From Bacillota bacterium (GTDB lineage Bacteria; Bacillota; Clostridia; Oscillospirales; Ruminococcaceae), in NCBI GenBank assembly GCA_023431215.1, contig JAEYXR010000001.1, forward strand, positions 1 to 9,057: a stretch of 9,057 nucleotides of DNA, in the 5' to 3' direction. Both the position numbers and the translations under genes were made by a program. Position 1 is the stretch's first letter, and every line of letters begins with the position of its first letter. The notes under the pieces were generated by a model, which worked only from the letters and a program-made list of their open reading frames with translations, was not told where the DNA came from and did not search any database. Shown piece after piece: positions 1-7,268 of the stretch.

Positions 1-1640
1 CTATTCAGGTCTACGAGGAGACCTCCGGTCTGGGACCGGGCGCTGAGGTTGTATCCACCGGTGCGCCTCTTTCTGTGGAGCTGGCTCCCGGTATTCTGGA
101 AATGATCTTTGACGGTATTCAGCGTCCTCTGGAAAAGATCAAAGGCCTGACCGGCAGCACCATTGCCAGAGGTATTTCTGTAACATCCCTGGACCACGAT
201 AAGAAGTGGGCTTTTAACGCTACCGCCAAGGTAGGAGATAGGGTAGTGGCCGGTGACATCATCGGTACCGTTGAAGAAACCAGTGTTATTACCCACAAAA
301 TCATGGTGCCTTTGGGCATTCAGGGTGAGCTTGTTGCCATTGAAAGCGGCGAGTTTACCATTGTAGAGCCTGTGGCTAAGGTAAAAAAAGACGATGGCAC
401 TATTGTTGATGTAACCATGCTTCGCAAATGGCCTGTTCGTCAGCAGCGCCCCACACAGCGCAAGCTATCCCCCGATAAACCCATGGTAACCGGCCAGCGT
501 GTCATTGATACTTTGTTCCCCATTGCCCGCGGAGGTACAGCAGCAGTTCCCGGTCCTTTTGGAAGCGGTAAGACTGTTGTGCAGCACCAGCTGGCAAAGT
601 GGAGCGATGTTGATATTGTTGTTTACATTGGCTGCGGCGAGCGCGGAAATGAAATGACCGACGTTCTCCGCGAATTCCCCGAGCTTAGAGACCCCAAAAC
701 CGGTGAATCCATCATGAAGCGCACCGTGCTCATTGCAAATACTTCGGATATGCCCGTTGCCGCCCGTGAGGCCTCCATCTATACCGGTATTACTATTGCG
801 GAATACTTCCGTGACATGGGTTACTCCGTGGCCATCATGGCTGACTCCACCTCCCGCTGGGCTGAGGCTCTTCGTGAGATGTCCGGCCGTCTGGAGGAAA
901 TGCCCGGTGAAGAAGGTTACCCTGCCTATCTGACCTCCCGTCTGGCTCAGTTCTATGAGCGTGCCGGCCGTGTTATCTGTCTGGGAAGTGACAACCGTGA
1001 AGGTTCTCTTACCGCCATTGGCGCCGTTTCTCCTGCCGGCGGTGACAACTCCGACCCTGTTGTACAGGCAACCCTGCGTATTGTTAAGGTTTTCTGGGGT
1101 CTTGACTCCAGCCTTGCTTATAAGCGCCACTTCCCGGCCATCAACTGGCTGACCTCCTATTCTTTGTATAACGACACCATGGGTGAGTGGCTCAATGAGC
1201 ATATTTCTGACGACTGGACCAAGGAGCTGGAGGAAACCATGCACATCCTGCAAATTGAGTCTGAGCTTGAAGAAATTGTAAAGCTGGTTGGCTACGACTC
1301 TTTGTCCGCACCCGACCGCTTAACTCTGGAAGCTGCCCGCAGCATCCGCGAGGACTACCTGCAGCAGAATGCCTTTGACGGTGTTGATACCTATACCTCT
1401 CTGCCCAAGCAGTATGGTATGCTGACACTGGTGCTTAAATTTTACCATGAGGCAAAGGCTGCATTGGCTGCCGGAGCCGATATTTCCTCTATTTTTGGCT
1501 TGGCTGTGCGCGAAAAGATTGCCAGAGCCAAGTATGTAGAAGAAAAAGAATTTGTTGCTTACCTTGCTGCTACGGTTGCCGAGCTTGAGTCTGCAATGAA
1601 AGATCTTATTACCACTGGGGAGGTGTCTGCAGAATGTTAA
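1..1640 (+). CDS. atpA: V/A-type ATP synthase subunit A (catalytic), 5' partial
   Basis: Catalytic subunit of the V/A-type rotary ATPase; it binds and hydrolyses (or makes) ATP in the cytoplasmic V1/A1 head. The open frame enters at base 3 with no start; the first visible residues (IQVYEETSGLGPG) are a conserved N-terminal stretch of the family, so the gene begins upstream and the GTG at 75 is internal. The fragment has 545 residues, and by comparison with the family about 48 are missing. The Walker A motif GPFGSGKT is at fragment residues 184-191 (bases 552-575), followed by the GCGERGNE segment that carries the catalytic glutamate and by the DSTSRWAEALRE segment typical of subunit A. The bulge domain between barrel and P-loop marks it as A rather than F-type beta. 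The stop TAA (1638-1640) lies inside the start of subunit B, a 7-base overlap that suggests coupled translation. All key residues look intact. Ion specificity (H+ or Na+) cannot be read from this subunit. Confidence 0.97.
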   Translation, partial: IQVYEETSGLGPGAEVVSTGAPLSVELAPGILEMIFDGIQRPLEKIKGLTGSTIARGISVTSLDHDKKWAFNATAKVGDRVVAGDIIGTVEETSVITHKIMVPLGIQGELVAIESGEFTIVEPVAKVKKDDGTIVDVTMLRKWPVRQQRPTQRKLSPDKPMVTGQRVIDTLFPIARGGTAAVPGPFGSGKTVVQHQLAKWSDVDIVVYIGCGERGNEMTDVLREFPELRDPKTGESIMKRTVLIANTSDMPVAAREASIYTGITIAEYFRDMGYSVAIMADSTSRWAEALREMSGRLEEMPGEEGYPAYLTSRLAQFYERAGRVICLGSDNREGSLTAIGAVSPAGGDNSDPVVQATLRIVKVFWGLDSSLAYKRHFPAINWLTSYSLYNDTMGEWLNEHISDDWTKELEETMHILQIESELEEIVKLVGYDSLSAPDRLTLEAARSIREDYLQQNAFDGVDTYTSLPKQYGMLTLVLKFYHEAKAALAAGADISSIFGLAVREKIARAKYVEEKEFVAYLAATVAELESAMKDLITTGEVSAEC

Positions 1641-3016
1641 AGGAATACCGCACCATACAAGAGGTTGCAGGCCCTCTGATGCTTGTTAAAGACGTAGAAA
1701 ACGTTGCTTATAACGAACTGGGAGAGATTGAGCTGCCCAGTGGTGAACGCCGCCGCTGCAAGGTTCTGGAGGTTAACGGCTCCAACGTACTGGTACAGCT
1801 GTTTGAAAGCTCCGCAGGCATTAATCTGGAGCACAGCAAGGTTCGCTTCTTTGGGCGCAGCTTGGAGCTGGCAGTTTCTGAGGATATGCTTGGCCGTGTT
1901 TTCTCCGGCATGGGCAAGCCCATTGACGGCGGCCCCGAGCTCATTCCCGATGACAGACTGGACATCAACGGCCTACCCATGAACCCTGCAGCCAGAACCT
2001 ACCCCGAGGAGTTTATCCAGACCGGTGTTTCTGCCATCGACGGCCTGAACACACTGGTACGTGGCCAAAAGCTGCCTATCTTCTCCGGTTCCGGTTTGCC
2101 CCATGCAAAGCTGGCAGCACAGATTGCCCGTCAGGCAAAGGTATTGGGTACCGACTCCAAATTTGCCGTTGTATTCTGCGCTATTGGTATCACCTTTGAA
2201 GAATCTGAGTTCTTCATCAACGACTTTAAGCGTACCGGTGCCATCGACCGTGCAGTTCTGTTCATCAATCTGGCAAACGACCCCGCCATTGAGCGTATTT
2301 CTACCCCTCGTATGGCGCTGACTGCTGCCGAATATCTGGCATTTGAAAAAGATATGCATGTTCTGGTTATCATGACCGACATTACCAACTACGCCGAGGC
2401 TTTGCGTGAGGTTTCTGCCGCACGTAAGGAGGTTCCCGGCCGCCGTGGATACCCCGGTTACCTGTATACCGACCTTGCATCCTTGTATGAGCGTGCCGGC
2501 CGCCGTGACGACAGTGATGGTTCTATCACCATGATACCCATTCTGTCCATGCCCGAAGATGACAAAACTCACCCCATCCCAGACCTCACCGGCTACATTA
2601 CCGAGGGTCAGATTATTCTGTCCCGTGAGCTGTACCGCAAAAATATTGCTCCTCCCATTGACGTTTTGCCGTCACTGTCCCGTTTGAAGGATAAGGGTAT
2701 TGGTGTGGGCAAGACCCGCGAAGACCACGCCAACACCATGAACCAGCTGTTTGCGGCATATGCACGCGGTAAGGACGCTAAGGAGCTGATGACCATTCTG
2801 GGTGAAGCGGCACTTTCCGATACCGATAAACTGTATGCCAAGTTTGCCGATGCCTTTGAAAAAGAGTATGTTTCTCAAGGTTACGAAACCAATCGTGACA
2901 TTGAAACTACCTTGAACATTGGCTGGAAGCTACTGTCCATATTGCCCCAGACCGAGCTGAAGCGTATTAAGCCTGAGCTTATTGAGAAGTATCTCCCTAA
3001 GAAACAGGCAGAATAA
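1634..3016 (+). CDS. atpB: V/A-type ATP synthase subunit B
   Basis: Non-catalytic nucleotide-site subunit that alternates with subunit A in the A3B3 hexamer. The product has 460 residues, the usual length. The start ATG overlaps the end of atpA by 7 bases and is preceded by GGGGAGG at 1617-1623. As expected for B, the normal Walker A is replaced by GSGLPHAK (residues 152-159). The arginine finger that completes the catalytic site on the neighbouring A subunit is seen in SLSRLKDKG, at Arg350. The N-terminal barrel begins EYRTIQEVAGPLMLV, and the conserved DLASLYERAGR and LTGYITEGQI segments are present. The protein is complete and shows no oddity. The symbol is used in the V/A-type (not F-type) sense; ntpB is an equivalent name. 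Confidence 0.98.
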   Translation: MLKEYRTIQEVAGPLMLVKDVENVAYNELGEIELPSGERRRCKVLEVNGSNVLVQLFESSAGINLEHSKVRFFGRSLELAVSEDMLGRVFSGMGKPIDGGPELIPDDRLDINGLPMNPAARTYPEEFIQTGVSAIDGLNTLVRGQKLPIFSGSGLPHAKLAAQIARQAKVLGTDSKFAVVFCAIGITFEESEFFINDFKRTGAIDRAVLFINLANDPAIERISTPRMALTAAEYLAFEKDMHVLVIMTDITNYAEALREVSAARKEVPGRRGYPGYLYTDLASLYERAGRRDDSDGSITMIPILSMPEDDKTHPIPDLTGYITEGQIILSRELYRKNIAPPIDVLPSLSRLKDKGIGVGKTREDHANTMNQLFAAYARGKDAKELMTILGEAALSDTDKLYAKFADAFEKEYVSQGYETNRDIETTLNIGWKLLSILPQTELKRIKPELIEKYLPKKQAE

Positions 3017-3032
3017 GGAGGGGGCATAGCAC

Positions 3033-3692
3033 ATGGCAGTATTGCAGGTAAACCCTACCCGTATGGAGCTGGGAAGGCTGAAAAACCGTCTTAAGACCTC
3101 CATACGCGGCCACAAACTGCTTAAGGATAAGCGTGACGACCTGATGAAAAAGTTTTTGGAGCTGGTGCGCCAAAACAAGGAGCTGCGTGAGCAGGTGGAG
3201 CAAAAAATTATGGGCGTGTACGAAGGCTTTGTGGTAGCCAGCGCCGTAATGAGCCCCAATATGCTAGAGGAAGCATTGATGCTGCCCAAAACGCAGGTAC
3301 AGTTGGATATGGAAACCGTCAATGTCATGAGCGTTACAGTTCCGGTTTTCCGCTTTGACCAAACTTCATCGGGAGAAGGGGACATCTATTCCTATGGTTT
3401 GGTGTCTACCTCCGGCGAGCTGGATGATTCGGTAGCTGCCTTGCAAGAGGTGTTACCCCTGATGCTGCAACTTGCACAGATGGAAAAAAGTGCGCAGCTG
3501 CTGGCAGAAGAAATTGAAAAAACCCGCCGTCGTGTTAACGCCCTTGAGTATGTGCAGATTCCGTCCTTGCAGGAAACCATAAAAAGCATCAGCATGAAGT
3601 TGGATGAGAATGAACGTGGCAACCTAGCCAGACTGATGAAGATTAAGGATATGATGATTGAGCAGTCACGGCAAGCAATGGGCGAAAGCTAA
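3033..3692 (+). CDS. atpD: V/A-type ATP synthase subunit D (central stalk)
   Basis: Central rotor-shaft subunit that turns inside the A3B3 head and links it to the membrane ring. The product has 219 residues, close to the usual 200-220. It opens with the family signature VNPTRMELGRLKNRL and continues as a long helix with GHKLLKDKRDDLMKKF; a second long helix near the C-terminus (about 145-215) completes the antiparallel coiled coil. The start ATG has a strong AAGGAGG (3015-3021) 11 bases upstream, which itself overlaps the stop codon of atpB, so the 16-base gap and shared transcript are clear. It is the last gene of the operon: a hairpin terminator begins 11 bases after the stop. The A-B-D order is common in bacterial V-ATPase operons, with the membrane and peripheral stalk genes expected upstream. 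Confidence 0.97.
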   Translation: MAVLQVNPTRMELGRLKNRLKTSIRGHKLLKDKRDDLMKKFLELVRQNKELREQVEQKIMGVYEGFVVASAVMSPNMLEEALMLPKTQVQLDMETVNVMSVTVPVFRFDQTSSGEGDIYSYGLVSTSGELDDSVAALQEVLPLMLQLAQMEKSAQLLAEEIEKTRRRVNALEYVQIPSLQETIKSISMKLDENERGNLARLMKIKDMMIEQSRQAMGES

Positions 3693-3703
3693 ATGAAGTG
3701 AAT

Positions 3704-3766
3704 AAAACCGGGTCTTTGTTGGAAAAAGCTGTATTGCTTTTACTCCAATTTGGCCCGGTTTTGTAT
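3704..3766 (+). terminator. Intrinsic terminator of the V/A-ATPase operon
   Basis: The arms AAAACCGGG (3704-3712) and CCCGGTTTT (3754-3762) are a perfect 9-bp match, extended inward by a G-T and a C-G pair. Inside lies a second stem: TTGG (3719-3722) with CCAA (3745-3748) and AAAAGC (3724-3729) with GCTTTT (3736-3741). The 3' arm runs into a T-rich stretch (TTTTGTATTGTTT). Its place just after atpD fits the end of the operon. Confidence 0.85.
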
Positions 3767-3783
3767 TGTTTACATTTTACTCC

Positions 3784-3812
3784 TTGAAATGTACCAGTAT
3801 TTATGTTAAAAT
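3784..3812 (+). promoter_or_regulatory. Sigma-A-like promoter with extended -10
   Basis: The -35 TTGAAA (3784-3789), a 17-base spacer and the -10 TAAAAT (3807-3812) are preceded by TG one base upstream of the -10 (extended -10). The expected transcript start is near 3819, giving a leader of about 45 bases before the ATG at 3865. It lies after the ATPase terminator, so the next gene has its own transcript. Confidence 0.75.
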
Positions 3813-3853
3813 ACAACAAATCTTTACGTGAACCAGTTGTTTGCGGCAGTCAA

Positions 3854-3858
3854 AGGAG
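3854..3858 (+). promoter_or_regulatory. Ribosome binding site that decides the start at 3865
   Basis: AGGAG (within AAAGGAG) ends 6 bases before ATG 3865. An in-frame TTG at 3841 would put this site inside the coding region, so the ATG is preferred. Confidence 0.85.
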
Positions 3859-3864
3859 ACGGGA

Positions 3865-4953
3865 ATGAAACACCTTCTGATTTATATGATAGCAGCATTG
3901 CTAATCTTTTCTTATATCAATTTTTTTGTTAGTCCTGACGATATAGTACCTGATTTTTTCCCTACACAGCTAACCATGGCGGCAGAGGCCATAGCCCCGA
4001 CTGAAACCAGAAGTGTAGCTGCCCCTATTCAGGCAGGAATTATCTTTGATTCTATGAGCAGCTTAGAGACGGTATATTGTAAAAATGCAATTATTGAGCA
4101 CCTTGGCAGCAGTTATAATGTCCATGTAAATGAAGTGGGCGGAAACCAAGAAATACAGCAGGACATTTTTGACAAAATGGTAAGTAAGGGGTATCGGCTG
4201 ATTTTTATTGAGCTGTTTGAAGAATCCCCAATAGATTACTTTATTTCTGCAGCACAAAAAAACAATTTAACCTTGGTATTTATGGGTAAACAACCTACTG
4301 CAGAGCAGCTAAACCAAATGGATAATCTGTATTATATTGGCTACGAATTGGATAATATAGCCAACACGCTGGCAGAAGCATCGGTCATGATGTGGATGAC
4401 AGAACGTGAGGATTTGGATTATGACGATGACGATATTTTGGAGTACTCTGTTATTTCAAAGGCCGGTTTTTTGGAAACCGGTTATCAGGCTGCATTTGAA
4501 GAGCACTTGAACAAAATTGGACTATCCAATGAAGTGGTATATGATTTTTTAACAGATGATATTACTTCAGATTTGGAAAATGCAATTGACAAAATGATAA
4601 TTGATGACAGTGAACTGTTTATATGCGTTGAAAGCAGCAATGCCAAGCGATTGGTCAATTACCTTAACGACCCAACAGAGTTTAAAAAATGGCCCAAGCT
4701 ACGTATTGCCGTCCTTTCTGTAGATAACGATGCCCGTAAGCTGGTAGAACAGGGGTATGTATCGGTGGCGGTTGGCTACGACGGTACCCAGCTTGGTGTT
4801 AAAGCTGCAGAACTTGCGGCAACTGTAATGATGAAGGAACAGCCCAGTGGTGAAGAGTTGGGTTTGCGCCAGGAAGAACGCAGCTTTTTTGTGCCGCCAA
4901 CCACCTTGCATGCCGAGAAAAAAGATGGTTCTGTTCAAGCAAACAATAAGTAA
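3865..4953 (+). CDS. Membrane-anchored periplasmic-binding-protein-like protein (MglB-like fold)
   Basis: A 362-residue extracytoplasmic protein. Residues 4-22 are a single hydrophobic segment after one Lys; there is no lipobox Cys, so it is a signal peptide or, more likely, an uncleaved anchor. From about residue 52 it reads as a type I sugar-binding-protein fold (Peripla_BP_4 type): AGIIFDSM strand, DIFDKMVSKGYRLIFIEL, the LTLVFMGKQP strand-turn (137-144) and YYIGYELDN (156-164), which resemble the VVFFNKEP and YYVGTD segments of galactose-binding MglB. Residues 183-190 (DLDYDDDD) fall where MglB has its Ca2+-binding loop. The usual ligand contacts are not evident: the MglB segment with Asn-Asp near the second hinge is ESSNAK (256-261) here, and the stacking Trp is not seen. 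No ABC permease or ATPase gene adjoins it, and it has its own promoter and hairpin, so a sensing or orphan role is possible. The ligand is unknown. Confidence 0.75.
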   Translation: MKHLLIYMIAALLIFSYINFFVSPDDIVPDFFPTQLTMAAEAIAPTETRSVAAPIQAGIIFDSMSSLETVYCKNAIIEHLGSSYNVHVNEVGGNQEIQQDIFDKMVSKGYRLIFIELFEESPIDYFISAAQKNNLTLVFMGKQPTAEQLNQMDNLYYIGYELDNIANTLAEASVMMWMTEREDLDYDDDDILEYSVISKAGFLETGYQAAFEEHLNKIGLSNEVVYDFLTDDITSDLENAIDKMIIDDSELFICVESSNAKRLVNYLNDPTEFKKWPKLRIAVLSVDNDARKLVEQGYVSVAVGYDGTQLGVKAAELAATVMMKEQPSGEELGLRQEERSFFVPPTTLHAEKKDGSVQANNK

Positions 4954-4979
4954 GCCCATCTGGTGTTTAAAACTGATGA

Positions 4980-5020
4980 AAAGCGCCTGTATCGTTCATT
5001 AAACACGGTACAGGCGCTTT
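4980..5020. terminator. Hairpin terminator between convergent genes, probably bidirectional
   Basis: AAAGCGCCTGTA (4980-4991) pairs exactly with TACAGGCGCTTT (5009-5020). Four further pairs inside (one G-T) give a 16-bp stem with a 9-base loop. Read leftward, the stem runs into TTTT then TCATCAGTTTT; read rightward only TTT ends the stem. It lies 26 bases after the plus-strand stop and 11 bases beyond the minus-strand stop, so it could serve both genes. Confidence 0.8.
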
Positions 5021-5031
5021 GATGTGCTGTT

Positions 5032-5397
5032 TTAAGCATTCAGACGGTTGCCGCAATTGTTACAAAAAATACTGCCGGAGGGGTTTGCTTTTCCGCAGTG
5101 TGGGCACTGCCCGGGCTGTCCCCTGCGAAGCAACTGCAACTGTGAACTGTCTAGGCGAACCCCTTTGGCTGTAGGTACGGCTTCATAGGGTGCTTCAAAG
5201 GCGCTGGCGCAGTTACCGCAGGTTGCAATTGCTCGATGTTTGTATTTTATAAGTGGAATAAAGAAAAAATGAAAGTAATCATAGGTGTGGCTGAGATGAA
5301 ATTTGCTTTCTTTACCACACACGGGGCAGATTACCTGCGGATTTTGGGCAGTGGCTTCTGCTTTACTGCCTATCCCCATAATTCCAATAAAAAACAT
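5032..5397 (-). CDS. Small double zinc-ribbon protein
   Basis: A 121-residue protein with four CxxC knuckles: C24/C27, C60/C63, C98/C101 and C112/C115. The first two pairs form one zinc ribbon split by 32 residues that include a hydrophobic, aromatic stretch (YDYFHFFFIPLIKYKH, 39-54). The last two form a short C-terminal ribbon (CPHCGKANPSGSIFCNNC). This matches the general pattern of small zinc-ribbon proteins that begin MFFIGIxGIG; their function is mostly unknown. The ATG at 5397 is preferred because AAGGA (5408-5412, minus strand) lies 10 bases upstream; an in-frame GTG at 5406 would be only one base from that site. It is transcribed alone, convergent with the binding-protein gene and divergent from the lipoprotein gene. 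No signal peptide is evident, so it is probably cytoplasmic or loosely membrane associated. The fold is clear; the role is not. Confidence 0.85.
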   Translation of the reverse strand: MFFIGIMGIGSKAEATAQNPQVICPVCGKESKFHLSHTYDYFHFFFIPLIKYKHRAIATCGNCASAFEAPYEAVPTAKGVRLDSSQLQLLRRGQPGQCPHCGKANPSGSIFCNNCGNRLNA

Positions 5398-5440
5398 AGC
5401 AAACACGTCCTTTTTCTGACATATACATAATGAGATAGAA

Positions 5441-5489
5441 AGGTTTTATTTTCCTGTGAATATTGTACCATAAAGCTTCAATAAAACCT
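5441..5489. repeat. 10-bp inverted repeat flanking a -10 element
   Basis: AGGTTTTATT (5441-5450) and AATAAAACCT (5480-5489) are exact reverse complements, 29 bases apart, with the leftward -10 between them. It could be a split operator or a chance match in AT-rich DNA. Confidence 0.4.
5462..5470 (-). promoter_or_regulatory. Extended -10 promoter of the zinc-ribbon gene
   Basis: On the minus strand TACAAT (5467-5462) is preceded by TG and one base, an extended -10. No good -35 is seen at the right distance (TAGGTT at 5490-5485 is weak). The expected start near 5455 gives a leader of about 58 bases. A 10-bp inverted repeat (5441-5450 and 5480-5489) flanks it. Confidence 0.55.
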
Positions 5490-5589
5490 ATACCTGGGTC
5501 GTTCATTATATGAATCGACAAAATGTCAAAAATATTTTCCTGTTATCGCTAAATTCTCTAGAATATTACTGGTATTTTTATGGTTTGTA

Positions 5590-5618
5590 TTGACCGAAAT
5601 AATACAAAAAGCTACAAT
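5590..5618 (+). promoter_or_regulatory. Sigma-A-like promoter of the GHL10 lipoprotein gene
   Basis: The -35 TTGACC (5590-5595), a 17-base spacer and the -10 TACAAT (5613-5618) each differ from consensus at one position. The expected start near 5625 leaves a leader of about 93 bases. A perfect TTGACA at 5687-5692 is too close to the start codon and has no matching -10. Confidence 0.75.
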
Positions 5619-5717
5619 AATTGGTAGTAATGTGTCGGAATGTCAATTTTGTTACCAAATTTTAATTAGGGAACTTAAATTGAGTTTTGACAGTGATTGG
5701 AAGAACGGAGTACATAG

Positions 5718-7268
5718 ATGATGATTCAAAGAACCCTGTCGATTATAATTGCAATTTCATTGGTTTTCAGTCTGATTGGGTGTGCGGCCCGCAACACAAC
5801 ACCCACGCCGGACATTATCAAAGGGGAAGAAAGCCTTGCTTTTACCAGCTCGTCCTCCCAGTCGGAAATTGGGCAGCCGGAAAACCCGCCGGCCGTAACT
5901 TCCTCTCAAAGCTTTGTTACCAGCAGCTCCTCTTCCAGCCAGAGTGAATCTTCATCAAGCACTTCTTCCGGCAGTTCACAGAGCGCTTCACAAAGCCAGA
6001 GTCAAAGTGGCAATGCGTCATCATCAAGCGCATCTCAGTCTGCCTCCAGCTCCACGGCCAGCTCACAAAGCTCACAAAGCTCACAAAGCAGCAGTTCCTC
6101 TCAGCCGGATTATGAAGTGGAGGATAACGAAAGCAAGAATGATACCCCTGTAATAGTTGGGGATGAAATTCGTGCAGTGTGGATTTCTTATCTGGAACTG
6201 GGAACAATGCTGACCGACCAAAGCAGCAGTCAGTACCGGTCCAACATCCGCAAAGCCTGTGCCAATGCGGCAGAAATGGGCCTTAACACCATTATTCTAC
6301 AGGTGCGTCCCTTTGGAGATGCTATTTATCCCTCGGCTTATTTTCCTCAATCCTACCTGTTTAATGGCACAGAGGGCAAGCGGAACAGTGCTCCCTTTGA
6401 TGCGCTGGCGATTGCCATCGAGGAGGCACATGCCAAAGGTCTGCGTTTGGAAGCCTGGGTTAACCCCTATCGTGTTCGAAGCACAGCCTCCACAAAGCCT
6501 TTGGGCAATGACAACCCTGCACAGGACTTTTTAGATTCCGGTAGTGATGCGGTTGTAAAAAGCGGTGCTCTAATCAGCTATAATCCCGGCAACACAGAAG
6601 CACAGAATCATATTGTGAACGGCATTATAGAGTTGGTAAAAAACTATGACATAGACGGTATTCACTTTGATGACTACTTTTATCCCACCACCGATGCTTC
6701 TTTTGACAAAGGGACCTATCAAGCCAGCGGCACAGGAAAGTCACTGGCGCAATGGAGACGCAGCAATGTGACCACATTGATGGGTAAGGTCTATAATGCC
6801 ATCAAAGGAGTTGATAAGAGCGTTACCTTTGGCATCAGCCCTCAGGGCAATAACAATAATAACCTCAACGCTCAATATGTAGATATTGCAGAGATTGCCC
6901 AAAAGGGGTATGTAGATTACATTTGTCCCCAGATGTATTTTGGATTTAATAATAGTGGCTGCCCCTATCAAAGCACCATTGAATCATTTAATAAAATGGT
7001 AAAGGGAACGGGTGTGCAGCTATATATTGGTTTGGCCACCTACAAATTTGGTAAACAGGACAGCTGGGCAGGAAACGGCATCAACGAATGGGTAGATACC
7101 ACAGACATTATTGCCAGACAGGTAAAGTCAGCCAGAAAGCTTACAGAGTACGGTGGGTTTATTTTGTATCGTTATGATTCCTGCTTTAGTATTGATGGTT
7201 TTTATACCGGTTCGGCTCGTACCCAAGCAAAAACAGAGATGAAAAATCTTGCGGCAATATTAAAATAG
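5718..7268 (+). CDS. GHL10 (DUF187) glycoside-hydrolase-like lipoprotein
   Basis: A 516-residue surface lipoprotein, probably acting on cell-wall or other glycans. Residues 5-21 form a signal peptide ending in the lipobox LIGC, with Cys22 the predicted lipid-anchored residue. Residues 43-129 are a low-complexity spacer, about 60% Ser with Gln and Ala, likely carrying the enzyme away from the membrane through the wall. The barrel domain (152-516) begins RAVWISYLE and shows the family landmarks: NTIILQVRPFGDAIYPS, LEAWVNPYR (244-252), DGIHFDDYFYP (313-323) with Asp318/Asp319 as likely active-site acids, FGISPQGN, and YICPQMYFGF. This matches the DUF187/GHL10 family (B. subtilis YngK, E. coli DigH/YddW); DigH is known to cut peptidoglycan glycans stripped of peptides, but the substrate here is inferred only. 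ATG 5718 has GGAG (5707-5710) 7 bases upstream. A diverged relative follows downstream. Confidence 0.9.
   Translation: MMIQRTLSIIIAISLVFSLIGCAARNTTPTPDIIKGEESLAFTSSSSQSEIGQPENPPAVTSSQSFVTSSSSSSQSESSSSTSSGSSQSASQSQSQSGNASSSSASQSASSSTASSQSSQSSQSSSSSQPDYEVEDNESKNDTPVIVGDEIRAVWISYLELGTMLTDQSSSQYRSNIRKACANAAEMGLNTIILQVRPFGDAIYPSAYFPQSYLFNGTEGKRNSAPFDALAIAIEEAHAKGLRLEAWVNPYRVRSTASTKPLGNDNPAQDFLDSGSDAVVKSGALISYNPGNTEAQNHIVNGIIELVKNYDIDGIHFDDYFYPTTDASFDKGTYQASGTGKSLAQWRRSNVTTLMGKVYNAIKGVDKSVTFGISPQGNNNNNLNAQYVDIAEIAQKGYVDYICPQMYFGFNNSGCPYQSTIESFNKMVKGTGVQLYIGLATYKFGKQDSWAGNGINEWVDTTDIIARQVKSARKLTEYGGFILYRYDSCFSIDGFYTGSARTQAKTEMKNLAAILK
6060..6086 (+). repeat. Three tandem 9-base repeats in the Ser-rich linker
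   Basis: AGCTCACAA occurs three times in a row (6060-6068, 6069-6077, 6078-6086), encoding Ser-Ser-Gln each time. The unit is a multiple of three, so slippage would change spacer length without breaking the frame. Confidence 0.9.

Larger units (their letters stand above)
5398..5717. other. AT-rich divergent intergenic region
   Basis: These 320 bases between two divergent genes hold no convincing coding frame. They contain a leftward promoter near 5462-5470, a rightward promoter at 5590-5618, a 10-bp inverted repeat AGGTTTTATT/AATAAAACCT around the leftward -10, and two copies of AATGTCAA (5522-5529 and 5639-5646). No RNA gene or riboswitch class is recognised. The stretch from about 5490 to 5590 is plain AT-rich sequence in which I see nothing specific. 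Confidence 0.7.

Noticed and set aside
75..77. GTG as the start of subunit A
   Set aside because: Conserved subunit A sequence continues in frame upstream to the window edge, so this codon is an internal Val.
465..1253. A 262-codon open frame on the minus strand inside atpA
   Set aside because: It lies wholly opposite a highly conserved gene, its translation resembles no known family, and such frames arise from the codon bias of the sense gene.
1973..2572. A 199-codon open frame on the minus strand inside atpB
   Set aside because: Antisense shadow of a conserved gene with no ribosome site or family resemblance.
3841..3843. TTG as start of the binding-protein-like gene
   Set aside because: It would place the AAAGGAG ribosome site inside the gene and put charged residues before the hydrophobic segment; ATG 3865 fits better.
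5687..5692. Perfect TTGACA as a -35 element for the lipoprotein gene
   Set aside because: The matching -10 position (GTACAT at 5710-5715) is poor and would start transcription within the coding region.
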